From: Alkaliphilus transvaalensis ATCC 700919
GTDB taxonomy: Bacteria; Bacillota; Clostridia; Peptostreptococcales; Natronincolaceae
Assembly: GCF_000621485.1 (NCBI RefSeq)
Contig: NZ_JHYF01000001.1
Coordinates: forward strand, 310,001-374,000
Reading direction: 5' to 3'
DNA length: 64,000 bases
The notes under the pieces were generated by a model. That model was not told the origin of the DNA. It was given only the letters and a program-made list of their open reading frames with translations, and made no database searches. Made by a program: the position numbers and the translations under genes. Below, piece by piece: positions 24,373-33,217 of the stretch (its first letter is position 1; each line of letters opens with the position of its first letter).

Positions 24373-24392
24373 GCATTTGTGCTTATTTTTTT
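24362..24392 (+). terminator. Terminator overlapping the end of the VOC gene
   Basis: AAAAAAATAAGCA pairs with TGCTTATTTTTTT around TTTG. The 5' arm includes the last codons and TAA stop of the gene. Confidence 0.85.
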
Positions 24393-24424
24393 CTGTAAAT
24401 TATAATTTTAGTTTGTTAGTCATA

Positions 24425-24510
24425 GGTGTATAGAGGAGTCCCCCTATGGGCCTAGTCAGGAGGGTACTCAGACGTTATTATATCATCTAAGGGACCTAGG
24501 CTTCTTAGGA
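24425..24510. ncRNA. Candidate structured RNA (unidentified)
   Basis: A GC-rich island in AT-rich intergenic DNA. GGGCCTAG (24448-24455) can pair with CTAGGCTT (24496-24503). GAGT...CCC at 24436-24445 can pair with GGGTACTC at 24462-24469. CTAAGGG (24487-24493) can instead pair with CTTCTTAG (24501-24508), which is incompatible with the first helix. The downstream gene at 24642 starts about 130 bases later. It resembles no riboswitch I can name; it may also be a fragment of a mobile element. Confidence 0.3.
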
Positions 24511-24641
24511 AAAATAACTTGGTGTAGACAACTTTATTCAAGTAGAAGGAAGTATAATCTTTTTGTTGAAAAAGTAATAAAAGAAATAAGTTAGTTAAGT
24601 TAGTAATAATTATAAAAATTTTAGAGCTAGGGGGAAATTAT

Positions 24642-25067
24642 TTGAGTCAAAGAGATGGCCGTAAAAAAATTATAATTATCATTATATTTTTCATACTAGG
24701 TACAGTCACTATTGTATATGGGAAGCACCAATTGTTGACCTGGGCTTCAATATACAGGACTAGTCTTGAAAACGCAATTGATTTGGATACTCAACCATTG
24801 TATGAAATACCATCACCAGATGAAAAACTGACATTGGAAGTTTATTATAGAGGTGGACCATTTTTATTTTCAGATTATAGTTATGTTGGTGTGATCCATA
24901 GTAGCAAATCTGATGAAAGGAAGGTCTTATTTTGGGTAGACCAACATTATGAAGACATAAAATGGAACAGTAATGAAACCGTTACATTTGTAAACAAATT
25001 AAAGGATGATAAGACAGCACAAATCAACATTCATGATGAAACATATGATTTTCGGAAAAAACGATAA
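24642..25067 (+). CDS. DUF5412-like small membrane-anchored protein
   Basis: 141 residues from a TTG start with AGGGGGAAA upstream. A basic N-terminus and one membrane helix (about 9-25) precede an extracytoplasmic domain. The pattern SPDEKLTLEVYYRGGP, then DIKWNSNETVTF and the ending INIHDETYDFRKK resembles DUF5412 proteins (IxW-ND-V-IN...YDFR), known in Bacilli without function. It is followed by a 21-bp tandem repeat and then the kinase gene; common function is only a guess. Confidence 0.55.
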   Translation: MSQRDGRKKIIIIIIFFILGTVTIVYGKHQLLTWASIYRTSLENAIDLDTQPLYEIPSPDEKLTLEVYYRGGPFLFSDYSYVGVIHSSKSDERKVLFWVDQHYEDIKWNSNETVTFVNKLKDDKTAQINIHDETYDFRKKR

Positions 25068-25096
25068 AATTTAAAAATCCACAATATGAGTTGAGG

Positions 25097-25201
25097 TTGA
25101 TGATAAAGAAATCGAACTTGATGATAAAGAAATCGAACTTGATGATAAAGAAAGGGAACTTAATGACAAAGTAATGGAATTTGATGATAAAGAAGGAAGA
25201 A
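25097..25201. repeat. 21-bp tandem repeat, five units
   Basis: TTGATGATAAAGAAATCGAA C repeats at 25097, 25118 and 25139 (third slightly changed), with two diverged units at 25160 and 25181. In one + frame the units read DDKEIEL, a heptad with coiled-coil character, running from a TGA at about 25088 to a stop near 25219, but there is no start codon in that frame. In another frame a 25-codon ORF (MIKKSNL repeated) exists with GAGG upstream. Most likely non-coding or the remnant of a coiled-coil gene. Confidence 0.75.
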
Positions 25202-25461
25202 GGTTGATGAAATTGAATTAATGTTAATATAGATAATGGGAGAACAGAAGAATTAAATTGAAAAATTAGCAGTATAAGACTTTGAAAAAAATCATAAAAA
25301 TAAGTGACAAATTATTGCATATAAGGTCGAAACCTGCTATAATTTGCTAAAAGGTAATATTTTCAAATAAAGCGTTAGGAAAATTACATTTTTAATTGCA
25401 CATAACAAAAGAAAGTTTACACTAACAAGAAATGATAGCTTAAAAGATGAAGGAGGATACT

Positions 25462-27246
25462 ATGGTCTATTTATTACTATCAATACTAGTAATTGGATTA
25501 GTATTGTTACTTTTTGTGGAAAAAAACAATAAAAAAAATCATGACAAGACTAATATGTCACAACAACTTGTGTCACCTAATTTTGCAAAAAATCCTAAAT
25601 CAGAAGAAGATCTAATGTTAGAAGAAGATCCACTAGTAACAGAATTTATTCAATCTAATTTTCCTGACAGAGGTTCCCCAAAGGGAACAATTCTAAATAA
25701 TCAATATGTAGTAGAGGGCATTTTAGGTGAGGGAGGCATGGGGAAGGTTTATCTTTGTCGTAACTTAAAATTGGGAAATCTTTGGGCTGTTAAATATATT
25801 CCCAAAATTGAGGGGATAAGAAACTCATCAATAGTTGCGGAAGAAGATATATTAAAAAAGCTTAACCATACATATCTTCCACAAATAGTTGACATATTTA
25901 AAGATGAAAATGGAACATATTTAGTGGAAAGTTACATTGAAGGGGTTTCGTTAGATAAAAAAATGAAATTGGAGGGGCCTTTTAACGAGGAAGAGGTTTT
26001 AAATTGGCTAAGTCACTTAACAGATGTGTTAATGTACTTGCACGGTATTAAACCCCATCCTATTATCTACAGTGACATGAAACCTTCAAATGTTATGATT
26101 ACACCCGACAATAAAGCGGTATTAATTGATTTTGGTGTATCAATGGAATTCAAAGAAAAGTCTATTATTTCGTTGAGGGAAGAAACTGTAGCTATTACAG
26201 CAAAATTTGCTGCTCCAGAACAGTTTGAAGGTTATGCAGACACTAGAACAGATCTATATAGTCTTGGGGTTATGTCATTTTATCTTCTAACAGGAACATT
26301 TCCTAAAGTAGATGAAGGGTTTGCTAGACAGACCAAAAAGGTTTCTAAAGAATTATTAAAGGTACTAGAAAAATGTTGTCAGAGAGAAATGAAAAATAGA
26401 TATCAGGGAATAGAAGAACTTAAATTAGACCTTGATAGAATAAAAGAGTCTAAGAAGGAAGAAGGTAATAGCTTTTCTTTATTCAAGGGGAAGGGAAGTT
26501 ATCAACCTCCTCTAGATTATAAAAAAATAATAGCTATTATGGCTCCAGAAGCTACAGGTAAGACAATTACCGCAGTCAATCTTGCATGGTATTTCTCTCA
26601 AAAGAAAATAAAAACAATACTGATTGATGCTGACTTAGAAAAAAAGGATGTGTATTATTACTTTAACAAGGATTTTGCCAATTGCCTTGCTTCAGCAAGT
26701 AAAGATGGAAAGGCAACAACCCCTATTGAAATTAATCGCTATTTATCGATTTACTCTGAACATCGAGACGTAAAGCTTTCTTTAACGAGGGAACAACTAT
26801 CAAATTTGATCCTTAGAAGTAAAGAGGAAGCACAGGTGGTACTTGTTGATATAGGTACAAAACTAGAGGAAAATGTGCTTCGGGATCTATTAGCATTAGT
26901 TGATCATCGATTGTTAGTGGTAGACCAGAGAATGAATACTCTTAATAGAATGCCTAATAAGCTTTATCTTGATGGGTTAAAAGAACTTAAGGTGGATTTA
27001 TTGATAAATCGTTACAGTGATGATGTATATGTAAAGCGAAAAAATATAAAGCATCTTTTCAAGGATGTAGAAGTCAATCATGGTGGCTATTTTAATATTG
27101 ATATAAACCAAATCTTTACTGTTACAGATGATTATCTTTCTATTTTGAAGGCATTAGAAGAGCGAAGACCTCCAATAACTGTGGCGGGCAATAAGTTTAA
27201 GGCGGACATTGTAAATTTAGCAAGGCATTACTATCATGGTGTTTAA
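25462..27246 (+). CDS. Membrane-anchored Ser/Thr protein kinase fused to a ParA/MinD-like ATPase
   Basis: 594 residues from ATG 25462 (AAGGAGG five bases upstream; an ATG at 25447 is part of that site). Residues 2-19 are a membrane helix; a linker to about 75 is acidic. The kinase domain (about 80-335) has GEGGMGKVYL, the AVK lysine, IIYSDMKPSNVMI (catalytic Asp, Lys, Asn), IDFGVS and AAPEQFEGYADTRTDLYSLG, so it should be active. From about 355 a SIMIBI ATPase-like domain follows: IIAIMAPEATGKTITAVNLA (deviant P-loop ATGKT), TILIDADLEKKD and VVLVDIGTKL. It resembles MinD/CpaE proteins, though the signature KGG of the P-loop is PEA. No phosphatase or pilus gene is adjacent. The combination is unusual and its role unknown. 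Confidence 0.85.
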   Translation: MVYLLLSILVIGLVLLLFVEKNNKKNHDKTNMSQQLVSPNFAKNPKSEEDLMLEEDPLVTEFIQSNFPDRGSPKGTILNNQYVVEGILGEGGMGKVYLCRNLKLGNLWAVKYIPKIEGIRNSSIVAEEDILKKLNHTYLPQIVDIFKDENGTYLVESYIEGVSLDKKMKLEGPFNEEEVLNWLSHLTDVLMYLHGIKPHPIIYSDMKPSNVMITPDNKAVLIDFGVSMEFKEKSIISLREETVAITAKFAAPEQFEGYADTRTDLYSLGVMSFYLLTGTFPKVDEGFARQTKKVSKELLKVLEKCCQREMKNRYQGIEELKLDLDRIKESKKEEGNSFSLFKGKGSYQPPLDYKKIIAIMAPEATGKTITAVNLAWYFSQKKIKTILIDADLEKKDVYYYFNKDFANCLASASKDGKATTPIEINRYLSIYSEHRDVKLSLTREQLSNLILRSKEEAQVVLVDIGTKLEENVLRDLLALVDHRLLVVDQRMNTLNRMPNKLYLDGLKELKVDLLINRYSDDVYVKRKNIKHLFKDVEVNHGGYFNIDINQIFTVTDDYLSILKALEERRPPITVAGNKFKADIVNLARHYYHGV

Positions 27247-27614
27247 TTTGAAATAGCTAAGTTTAATAGTAGAATGAAAATTACTGAAACGATGGAACCT
27301 AGGTTATTTATCAAGAAGCTAGGGGGAAATCTTTTCAAACAGATAGGTATACAAGTATATTATTATGTAAGCCTACTGATAAAAGTATTCCCTCATTACC
27401 AACATAATCTAATGCCTTAAAGAGGGACAAAGTGTAGAGTTAGTAATAAATTAGGGCACTCAAAGAAATCATTATAGACAATAATGTAATTTTATAAATC
27501 ATGAGGACTAGCTTTTAAAAAATGTTATGAATAATGATATGGGTATATAAATTAAATTTTTACTTAAACTGTATCGTTAGACTAAGTTTATGAGGGCCAT
27601 TTAATTAGATAGGG
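27247..27614. other. Intergenic region after the kinase gene, no gene seen
   Basis: Nearly 400 AT-rich bases. A 42-codon frame at 27291-27419 beginning MEPRLFIKKLGG has no ribosome binding site and matches nothing I know, so it is not called. No terminator is obvious directly after the kinase gene. Confidence 0.5.
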
Positions 27615-27652
27615 ATCATTAAAAGGGGTGGCGCTGCTACCCCTTTAATGAT
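27615..27652. terminator. Hairpin between convergent kinase and tmcAL genes
   Basis: ATCATTAAAAGGGGT (27615-27629) pairs with ACCCCTTTAATGAT (27639-27652); the loop can extend by GC pairs. It covers the tmcAL stop codon on the - strand. T-runs are poor in either direction, so terminator efficiency is uncertain. Confidence 0.55.
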
Positions 27653-28910
27653 GGTGATAATATGGAGTCTGTAGAAAATCTTGTTGTTGTAAAGCCAAAT
27701 CAGAATTTTTAACCCCTAAATGATAAAGATCAGTTGCTCTAACATCAATTTCTAACATTTTAGTAGCAGCTTCATTTTGGGGAATATAATGACTAAGTTT
27801 ATTAATAACTGGGAGTCTGGCTTTATCCTTCATTAATCGTAAAAGCTCTCGTCCTTTATCATTAAAGGCAAGGACTCTAATATATTGAGGACCACCCTGT
27901 TGGTGTATTTTATCAAAGTCTGATTTTGATATATTAAGAAGTAAATGCATTAAAATTCTTTGGATTCTGGTTAATGTATATCGTTTGCTTTTTATATTTT
28001 CTAATAGTTCGCCATAGTCATTTGAAGTTAAACCACACTCTTTAATTCTATTCTCTAGCCCTTCATTTACATCAGGAATGTTCCTTAAGTCATCTAAACT
28101 ACTTCGTCTGATTAGGGTCATGATAGACTGTTGGTATTGGTGACTAAAAATTGGGCCAATTGCATCTTTAAAGGAGTCCCTTAATACAGAATAGGTTGAA
28201 ACAGGGATCACACCCATTAATTCTTCTAGAGGTACCTTCCTCTTTAGATGCTCTCTAATAGCAGTTGCACTGGCAATATTAGAGGAAATATCAGTGGAAT
28301 GATAACCCGCCTTTACTCTCAAAATCGTATGGGGGAGGATCTTACTATTAATCCTTTTAAGGGCTTTTAGATATTCTATCGAGAGAATATTGTTAGGATT
28401 CTTAATAATGCTATGTAATTGTCTCGTTTCTTCCTCTGAAAAATTGCCTGCTTTATTAAAATAATCCTTTAGGGCATTTTCTCTGGCAACAGGGAAGGAT
28501 AGTCCCTGTTGTAAATAACTTTGCAGATAACACTTAAATGCTTCAGGAGAGTATACTAAAACATCTGAAATTAATTGAAGCCCCTTTAAATTACCTTCTT
28601 CACTACCAAAACACAGGGCATCAACTATTCCTGTTTCATCTAAAAGTTTAACTGATCCGTAGGCGAAATGTTCAGCGGTTGCACAAGCATATAGGGTGGG
28701 GATCTCTAAAACGAGATCTACCCCTGCTGAAACAGCCATTTTTGCCCTAGCCCATTTATGAAGTAGGGCGGGTTCCCCCCTTTGAAGAAAGTTACCACTC
28801 ATAACAGCAATTGAATGGGTTGCATTACTAACTTTAAGAGATTCCTGCAAATGATATAAATGACCATTATGAAAGGGGTTATATTCTGTAATCAAACCTA
28901 GTACCTTCAT
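27645..28910 (-). CDS. tmcAL: tRNA(Met) cytidine acetate ligase TmcAL (YlbM)
   Basis: 421 residues on the - strand. The N-terminus MKVLGLITEYNPFHNGHLYH has the nucleotidyltransferase HNGH motif; AVMSGNFLQRGEPAL and HKWARAKMAV follow, as in Bacillus YlbM/TmcAL, which uses acetate and ATP to form N4-acetylcytidine at the wobble position of elongator tRNA-Met. The acetate link fits its divergent neighbour, ackA, a pairing conserved in Firmicutes. AGGAGG precedes the start. It ends in a histidine run (YYHHH). Confidence 0.93.
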   Translation of the reverse strand: MKVLGLITEYNPFHNGHLYHLQESLKVSNATHSIAVMSGNFLQRGEPALLHKWARAKMAVSAGVDLVLEIPTLYACATAEHFAYGSVKLLDETGIVDALCFGSEEGNLKGLQLISDVLVYSPEAFKCYLQSYLQQGLSFPVARENALKDYFNKAGNFSEEETRQLHSIIKNPNNILSIEYLKALKRINSKILPHTILRVKAGYHSTDISSNIASATAIREHLKRKVPLEELMGVIPVSTYSVLRDSFKDAIGPIFSHQYQQSIMTLIRRSSLDDLRNIPDVNEGLENRIKECGLTSNDYGELLENIKSKRYTLTRIQRILMHLLLNISKSDFDKIHQQGGPQYIRVLAFNDKGRELLRLMKDKARLPVINKLSHYIPQNEAATKMLEIDVRATDLYHLGVKNSDLALQQQDFLQTPYYHHH

Positions 28911-29330
28911 AAATTCCTCCTATATATGGGTTAATTTGTATTATCGGTATTTAGTAAATAAATAAAACATTTTGTAAATAAATATAAAAAAATAGTAGTA
29001 TTTATTCTTTCGGTGAGGTTATTAATTAAGAATAAATTACCTAATTAAATGTAATTTGAAAGAGGATTTTGGTTATACTAATCCCTAGAGAATAGCAAGA
29101 AATAGAACATTCTTTGTATAACATAATGATTATACTATATTATTTAAATAAATGGTTAAAAATATGGTACAATATCTGTAGATTGGAAGAAAATATTTTA
29201 GATATTTTGTATACAAAGGGCTAAATTTGCCTTGCATTATTTTTGAATTTTTATTATTATGGTAATGTCGGAATATGTAAAACAATTTTTTATCAAACTA
29301 GATAAAATTATATTTTTAGGAGGTTATCAA
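28911..29330. other. Divergent promoter region between tmcAL and ackA
   Basis: 420 AT-rich bases between divergent genes. The AGGAGG sites for tmcAL (near 28917-28922, - strand) and ackA (29319-29324) are clear. A possible -10 TACAAT for ackA lies at about 29168. I see no strong -35, operator or RNA structure. The longer ackA reading frame from 29259 has no ribosome binding site. Confidence 0.5.
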
Positions 29331-30524
29331 ATGAAAGTATTAGTTTTAAACTGCGGTAGTTCTTCATTAAAATATCAATTAATTAATATGGAAAATGAAG
29401 AAGTATTAGCAAAGGGAATTGCAGAGCGTATCGGAATAGAAGATGGCTTTGTAAAGCATGAAACTACTGGTAAAGATAAAGTAGTGATTAACGAAACATT
29501 AGGGAATCATAAAGATGCAATAAGAATTGTTTTAGAAGCTTTAGTAGACCCAAATCATGGGGCAATCAAATCAATGGATGAAATTAGCGCAGTAGGTCAT
29601 CGTGTAGTTCATGGTGGAGAAAAGTTCTCTGGTTCAATACTAATTACTGAAGAAGTAAAGGCTACATTAGAAGAATGTTCAGAATTAGCACCATTACATA
29701 ACCCACCAAACCTAATGGGAATATATGCTTGTGAAGAAATTTTACCAGGGGTTCCTATGGTAGGGGTATTCGATACTGCATTCCATCAAACAATGCCAAA
29801 ATCCTCCTACTTATATGCACTTCCATATGAGTTATACGAAAAATATTCAATTAGAAGATACGGGTTCCACGGAACTTCTCATAAATATGTAGCAAATGTT
29901 GCGGCTGAAATGTTAGGAAAATCTTTAGAAGAGTTAAAGATTGTTACATGCCATTTAGGAAACGGTGCAAGTGTTGCTGCTGTTGATGGTGGTAAATCAG
30001 TTGACACAAGCATGGGCTTTACTCCATTAGAAGGTTTAGTAATGGGAACAAGATGCGGAGATATGGACCCAGCTATAACGACTTACTTAATGGAAAAAGA
30101 AAATATCAGCTCATCAGAATTAAATAACATAATGAACAAAAAATCTGGTGTCTTAGGTATTTCAGGAGTAAGTAGCGACTTTAGAGATATCGAACAAGCA
30201 GCTGCAGAAGGAAACGAAAGAGCTAATCTTGCCTTAGAAGTATATTATAAAAGAGTTAAGAAATACATTGGTGCCTATGCAGCTATAATGGGTGGATTAG
30301 ATGCAGTTGTATTTACTGCAGGTTTAGGAGAAAACTCAAAAGAATGTCGTGAAGCAGTTTGTAAAGGTCTAGAGTTCTTAGGTATTAACATTTCTCCTGA
30401 AAAGAATGATGTTAGAGGGGAAAGAAGAATTGTTACAACAGACGATTCAAAAACAAAGGTACTATTAATCCCAACTAATGAAGAATTAATGATTGCAAGA
30501 GATACATTAGCTCTTGTTAAGTAA
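29331..30524 (+). CDS. ackA: Acetate kinase
   Basis: 397 residues from ATG 29331 (AGGAGG seven bases upstream), the normal length. Signatures: [15 protein letters not shown] at the start, [10 protein letters not shown] near 147, [12 protein letters not shown] near 175-186, [20 protein letters not shown] near 205, and GIGGLGEN-type FTAGLGENS near 322. It converts acetyl phosphate and ADP to acetate and ATP, the main substrate-level energy step in acetogenic fermentation. pta, often adjacent, is not in this window. A terminator follows. Confidence 0.97.
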   Translation: MKVLVLNCGSSSLKYQLINMENEEVLAKGIAERIGIEDGFVKHETTGKDKVVINETLGNHKDAIRIVLEALVDPNHGAIKSMDEISAVGHRVVHGGEKFSGSILITEEVKATLEECSELAPLHNPPNLMGIYACEEILPGVPMVGVFDTAFHQTMPKSSYLYALPYELYEKYSIRRYGFHGTSHKYVANVAAEMLGKSLEELKIVTCHLGNGASVAAVDGGKSVDTSMGFTPLEGLVMGTRCGDMDPAITTYLMEKENISSSELNNIMNKKSGVLGISGVSSDFRDIEQAAAEGNERANLALEVYYKRVKKYIGAYAAIMGGLDAVVFTAGLGENSKECREAVCKGLEFLGINISPEKNDVRGERRIVTTDDSKTKVLLIPTNEELMIARDTLALVK

Positions 30525-30538
30525 TAAAAATAGGTTTT

Positions 30539-30560
30539 GAAGGTAGGGCAACCTACCTTC
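30539..30560 (+). terminator. Terminator after ackA
   Basis: GAAGGTAGG (30539-30547) pairs with CCTACCTTC (30552-30560) around GCAA; ATATACTTTTATT follows. Confidence 0.75.
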
Positions 30561-30662
30561 ATATACTTTTATTCTAATAATTAATAGAGGGATGAATACA
30601 AGAGTTACAGCATAGTTAGTCAGAATTTGTATTAATTATCGGTAGCTATCAAGATAAAATAC

Positions 30663-30691
30663 TTGACAAACATTTTATTCATTTGTATAAT
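30663..30691 (+). promoter_or_regulatory. Consensus sigma-A promoter for yceD-rpmF
   Basis: TTGACA (30663-30668), 17-base spacer and TATAAT (30686-30691): both boxes match consensus exactly, the best promoter in the window. The leader to the yceD start is only about 25 bases. Confidence 0.85.
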
Positions 30692-30722
30692 CTATTTTAG
30701 CGATGGTTAAGAGGTGAACTGT

Positions 30723-31256
30723 GTGAAGATTGATTTAACAGCACTTAAAAAAGAGAAAAAGGATCAAGTTGACTTGAATTTTCTTCTAAATCTTGATACT
30801 ATTGATTATTATGGAGATCAAATTAATGTACCGTCGCCTGTTTCAGTAACGGGAAAGTTATATGTGATGGATAAAAGAATTTATTTAAACTGCAATGTTA
30901 AAGCTGACTTGTTGGTGGATTGTAGTCGATGTCTTGAGCCTTTTACATATCAACTGGACGAAAAAATTAATGCTGAATTAGTTCAAGAGGATTCTAATGA
31001 AGAAAATCAAGATGATGAAGATGATCTGATTTTTTATCAAGACGAAGTAATTGAACTAGATGAAATTATTAAGGAGAGCATCTTTATTAATGTTCCCCTT
31101 AAAACCCTTTGTAGCGATAATTGTAAAGGATTATGTGTACAATGTGGTAAAAATCTTAATGTTCATGAATGTCAGTGTTCCATTGAAGAGGAACAGGAAG
31201 AGGAAGTATTAGATCCTCGACTGGCAAAATTGAAGGAATTGCTACAAGAAGATTAA
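30723..31256 (+). CDS. yceD: YceD/DUF177 family protein
   Basis: 177 residues; GTG 30723 is chosen because GAGGTG lies seven bases before it, and a GTG at 30714 is within that site. DUF177 features are present: four cysteines in DCSRCLEPF (near 75) and [17 protein letters not shown] (near 133-149), and an acidic middle region. In plants and bacteria the family affects 23S rRNA accumulation. It always precedes rpmF in Firmicutes, here by 13 bases. Confidence 0.9.
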   Translation: MKIDLTALKKEKKDQVDLNFLLNLDTIDYYGDQINVPSPVSVTGKLYVMDKRIYLNCNVKADLLVDCSRCLEPFTYQLDEKINAELVQEDSNEENQDDEDDLIFYQDEVIELDEIIKESIFINVPLKTLCSDNCKGLCVQCGKNLNVHECQCSIEEEQEEEVLDPRLAKLKELLQED

Positions 31257-31269
31257 GGAGGTGTTAAAT

Positions 31270-31449
31270 ATGGCAGTACCAAAGCGAAAAACTAGTAAAT
31301 CAAAAAGAGATATGAGAAGAGCTTCTAACTCAAAGTATGTTGCTGTTGGCGTAATCAAGTGTCCTCAATGCCATGAGCCTAAGTTACCTCATAGAGTATG
31401 TGGATCATGCGGTTTCTATAAAAACAAAGAGGTAGTTGAAACAAAGTAA
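31270..31449 (+). CDS. rpmF: 50S ribosomal protein L32
   Basis: 59 residues from ATG 31270 (AAGGAGGTG). [18 protein letters not shown] is the standard bL32 start. A zinc ribbon [18 protein letters not shown] is present with all four cysteines, so this is the zinc-containing C+ form. It is the end of the short yceD-rpmF operon; a terminator follows. Confidence 0.97.
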   Translation: MAVPKRKTSKSKRDMRRASNSKYVAVGVIKCPQCHEPKLPHRVCGSCGFYKNKEVVETK

Positions 31450-31460
31450 TACTAACTAAC

Positions 31461-31497
31461 AAATAGTAATGAGAAATCATTACTATTTTATTTTTTT
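31461..31497 (+). terminator. Terminator after rpmF
   Basis: AAATAGTAATGA (31461-31472) pairs perfectly with TCATTACTATTT (31477-31488) around GAAA; TATTTTTTT follows. Confidence 0.93.
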
Positions 31498-31549
31498 GTT
31501 TAAAAAATGGCTAAACTATTAAGAAAGGGAATTTTTAGATATAAAATAC

Positions 31550-31600
31550 TTGATTTTTAAGTACTTATAATATATACTAATTATTAGTATCTGGTACTAA
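31550..31600 (+). promoter_or_regulatory. fapR operon promoter with FapR operator
   Basis: TTGATT (31550-31555), 17-base spacer, TATACT (31573-31578). Directly downstream is TTAGTATCTGGTACTAA (31584-31600), a near-palindrome matching the FapR box of Bacillus (TTAGTAC-N-GTACTAA type). It overlaps the expected transcription start, so FapR bound there would block initiation. Malonyl-CoA releases FapR in the known system. Confidence 0.85.
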
Positions 31601-31627
31601 AACAAATCACTATTAGAGGTGAAGGAA

Positions 31628-32191
31628 TTGAAAAAGGCGGAGAAACTAAAGAAATCAAGTCGTCAAAAAAGGTTACTAGAGCTATTAGAATCAGATCCAT
31701 TTGTAACTGACGAAGACTTATCAGAAAAATTTGCTGTAAGTATACAAACAATAAGACTAGATAGACTAGAATTAGGAATTCCCGAATTAAGAGAAAGAAT
31801 AAAGCAGGTGGCCGATAAAAACTATAAAAAAGTAAGAAGTATAATTGGGACAGAAATCATCGGTGAGCTAATTGATCTAAACTTAGGTCAACGGGGAATC
31901 TCAATTCTACAAACTACACCAGAAATGGCCTTTAGTAAAACAAATATCGTAAGAGGCCACCATATTTTCTCGCAGGCAGAATCTTTGGCAATGGCGGTAA
32001 TTGATGCCGATGTTGCTTTGACAGGTGTATCAAATATAAAGTACCTCAGTCCAGTGCATGCGGGAGATAAACTAATCGCAAAAGCAGAAGTTGTTAGAGT
32101 TAGAGGAAATAATCATTTTGTTCATGTAAAAATACATATTAACCAAGAACAGGTTTTTAGAGGTAAATTTATATTGGTAGCTATTAAATAG
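31628..32191 (+). CDS. fapR: FapR, fatty acid and phospholipid synthesis repressor
   Basis: 187 residues; TTG 31628 is favoured because AGAGGTG ends seven bases before it, while GTG 31619 overlaps that site. An N-terminal helix-turn-helix ([20 protein letters not shown], about 30-50) precedes a hot-dog effector domain from about 80 ([20 protein letters not shown]) that binds malonyl-CoA in homologues. It is the first gene of the fatty-acid operon and autoregulated through the operator upstream. Confidence 0.95.
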   Translation: MKKAEKLKKSSRQKRLLELLESDPFVTDEDLSEKFAVSIQTIRLDRLELGIPELRERIKQVADKNYKKVRSIIGTEIIGELIDLNLGQRGISILQTTPEMAFSKTNIVRGHHIFSQAESLAMAVIDADVALTGVSNIKYLSPVHAGDKLIAKAEVVRVRGNNHFVHVKIHINQEQVFRGKFILVAIK

Positions 32192-32209
32192 CAAATAAGG
32201 AGGTATACC

Positions 32210-33217
32210 ATGAAGATAGTTGTAGACGCAATGGGCGGTGATCATGGAACCAAAGTTACGGTAAAAGGAGCTGTCGATGCAGTTAATGAATATGGAATTA
32301 ATGTCATCTTAACTGGAGATCAGACAACAATTCAACAGGAATTAAGTGCAAAAAACTATCCAAAGGATAAAATTGAAATTATACATTGTAGTGAAGTTAT
32401 TTCAAATGAAGATAAACCAGTTGCAGCAATTAAAAGAAAAAAGGATTCTTCAATGGTGGTGGCCTTAAACTTAGTTAAAGAAGGTAAGGCAGATGCCATT
32501 ATATCAGCCGGTAATACTGGCGCTCTATTAGCTGGTGGTCTACTTGTCTTAGGAAGAATAAAGGGGATTGATAGACCTGCATTAGCCCCAATTATTCCAA
32601 CAGAAAAGGGTGGAGCAGTTTTAATTGATGGTGGAGCTAATTCAGATATTAAACCACGAAATTATTTAGAGTTTGGACTGATGGGTAATATTTATTCGAA
32701 AAAAATGCTGGGAACCTCAAAACCAAGAGTCTGTCTTGTCAACATTGGGATAGAAGAGGGAAAAGGAAACGAAAGTACTAAAGCAGCCTATGAAATATGT
32801 AAAACTGCTCCCTTTAACTTCTATGGTAATGTTGAGGCGAGAGATATTCCTGCTGGCTATGCAGACGTAGTTGTTTGTGATGGCTTTACAGGGAATGTGA
32901 TCTTGAAGCTTATGGAGGGTGTCGCAGGGACTATTCTAAAGCTATTGAAGGTAGAACTAATGAAAACGCCAATTAGAAAATTGGGTGCTTTATTGATGAA
33001 GTCAGGTTTTAGAGAGTTTAAAAAACAATTTGATTACACAGAATACGGAGGAGCTCCTTTTCTAGGGGTTAAGGGATTATTAATTAAAGCTCATGGCAGC
33101 TCTAATGAAGTAGCAATAAAGAATGCAATTCGCCAAGCCAAATTATTGGTTGAGCATGAAGTGGTTATGGAAATTACATCTGAAATAAGCACATTAGGAG
33201 AGGATAAAAATGATTAA
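32210..33217 (+). CDS. plsX: Phosphate acyltransferase PlsX
   Basis: 335 residues. [13 protein letters not shown] at the start, [21 protein letters not shown] near 100-120 and [14 protein letters not shown] near 223-236 are family hallmarks. PlsX makes acyl-phosphate from acyl-ACP for phospholipid synthesis. AAGGAGG precedes the start; the end overlaps fabH by 8 bases. Confidence 0.97.
   Translation: MKIVVDAMGGDHGTKVTVKGAVDAVNEYGINVILTGDQTTIQQELSAKNYPKDKIEIIHCSEVISNEDKPVAAIKRKKDSSMVVALNLVKEGKADAIISAGNTGALLAGGLLVLGRIKGIDRPALAPIIPTEKGGAVLIDGGANSDIKPRNYLEFGLMGNIYSKKMLGTSKPRVCLVNIGIEEGKGNESTKAAYEICKTAPFNFYGNVEARDIPAGYADVVVCDGFTGNVILKLMEGVAGTILKLLKVELMKTPIRKLGALLMKSGFREFKKQFDYTEYGGAPFLGVKGLLIKAHGSSNEVAIKNAIRQAKLLVEHEVVMEITSEISTLGEDKND

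Noticed and set aside
27291-27419. 42-codon frame MEPRLFIKKLGG
   Set aside because: No ribosome binding site, no homology recognised, and an odd Tyr-rich ending; likely chance.
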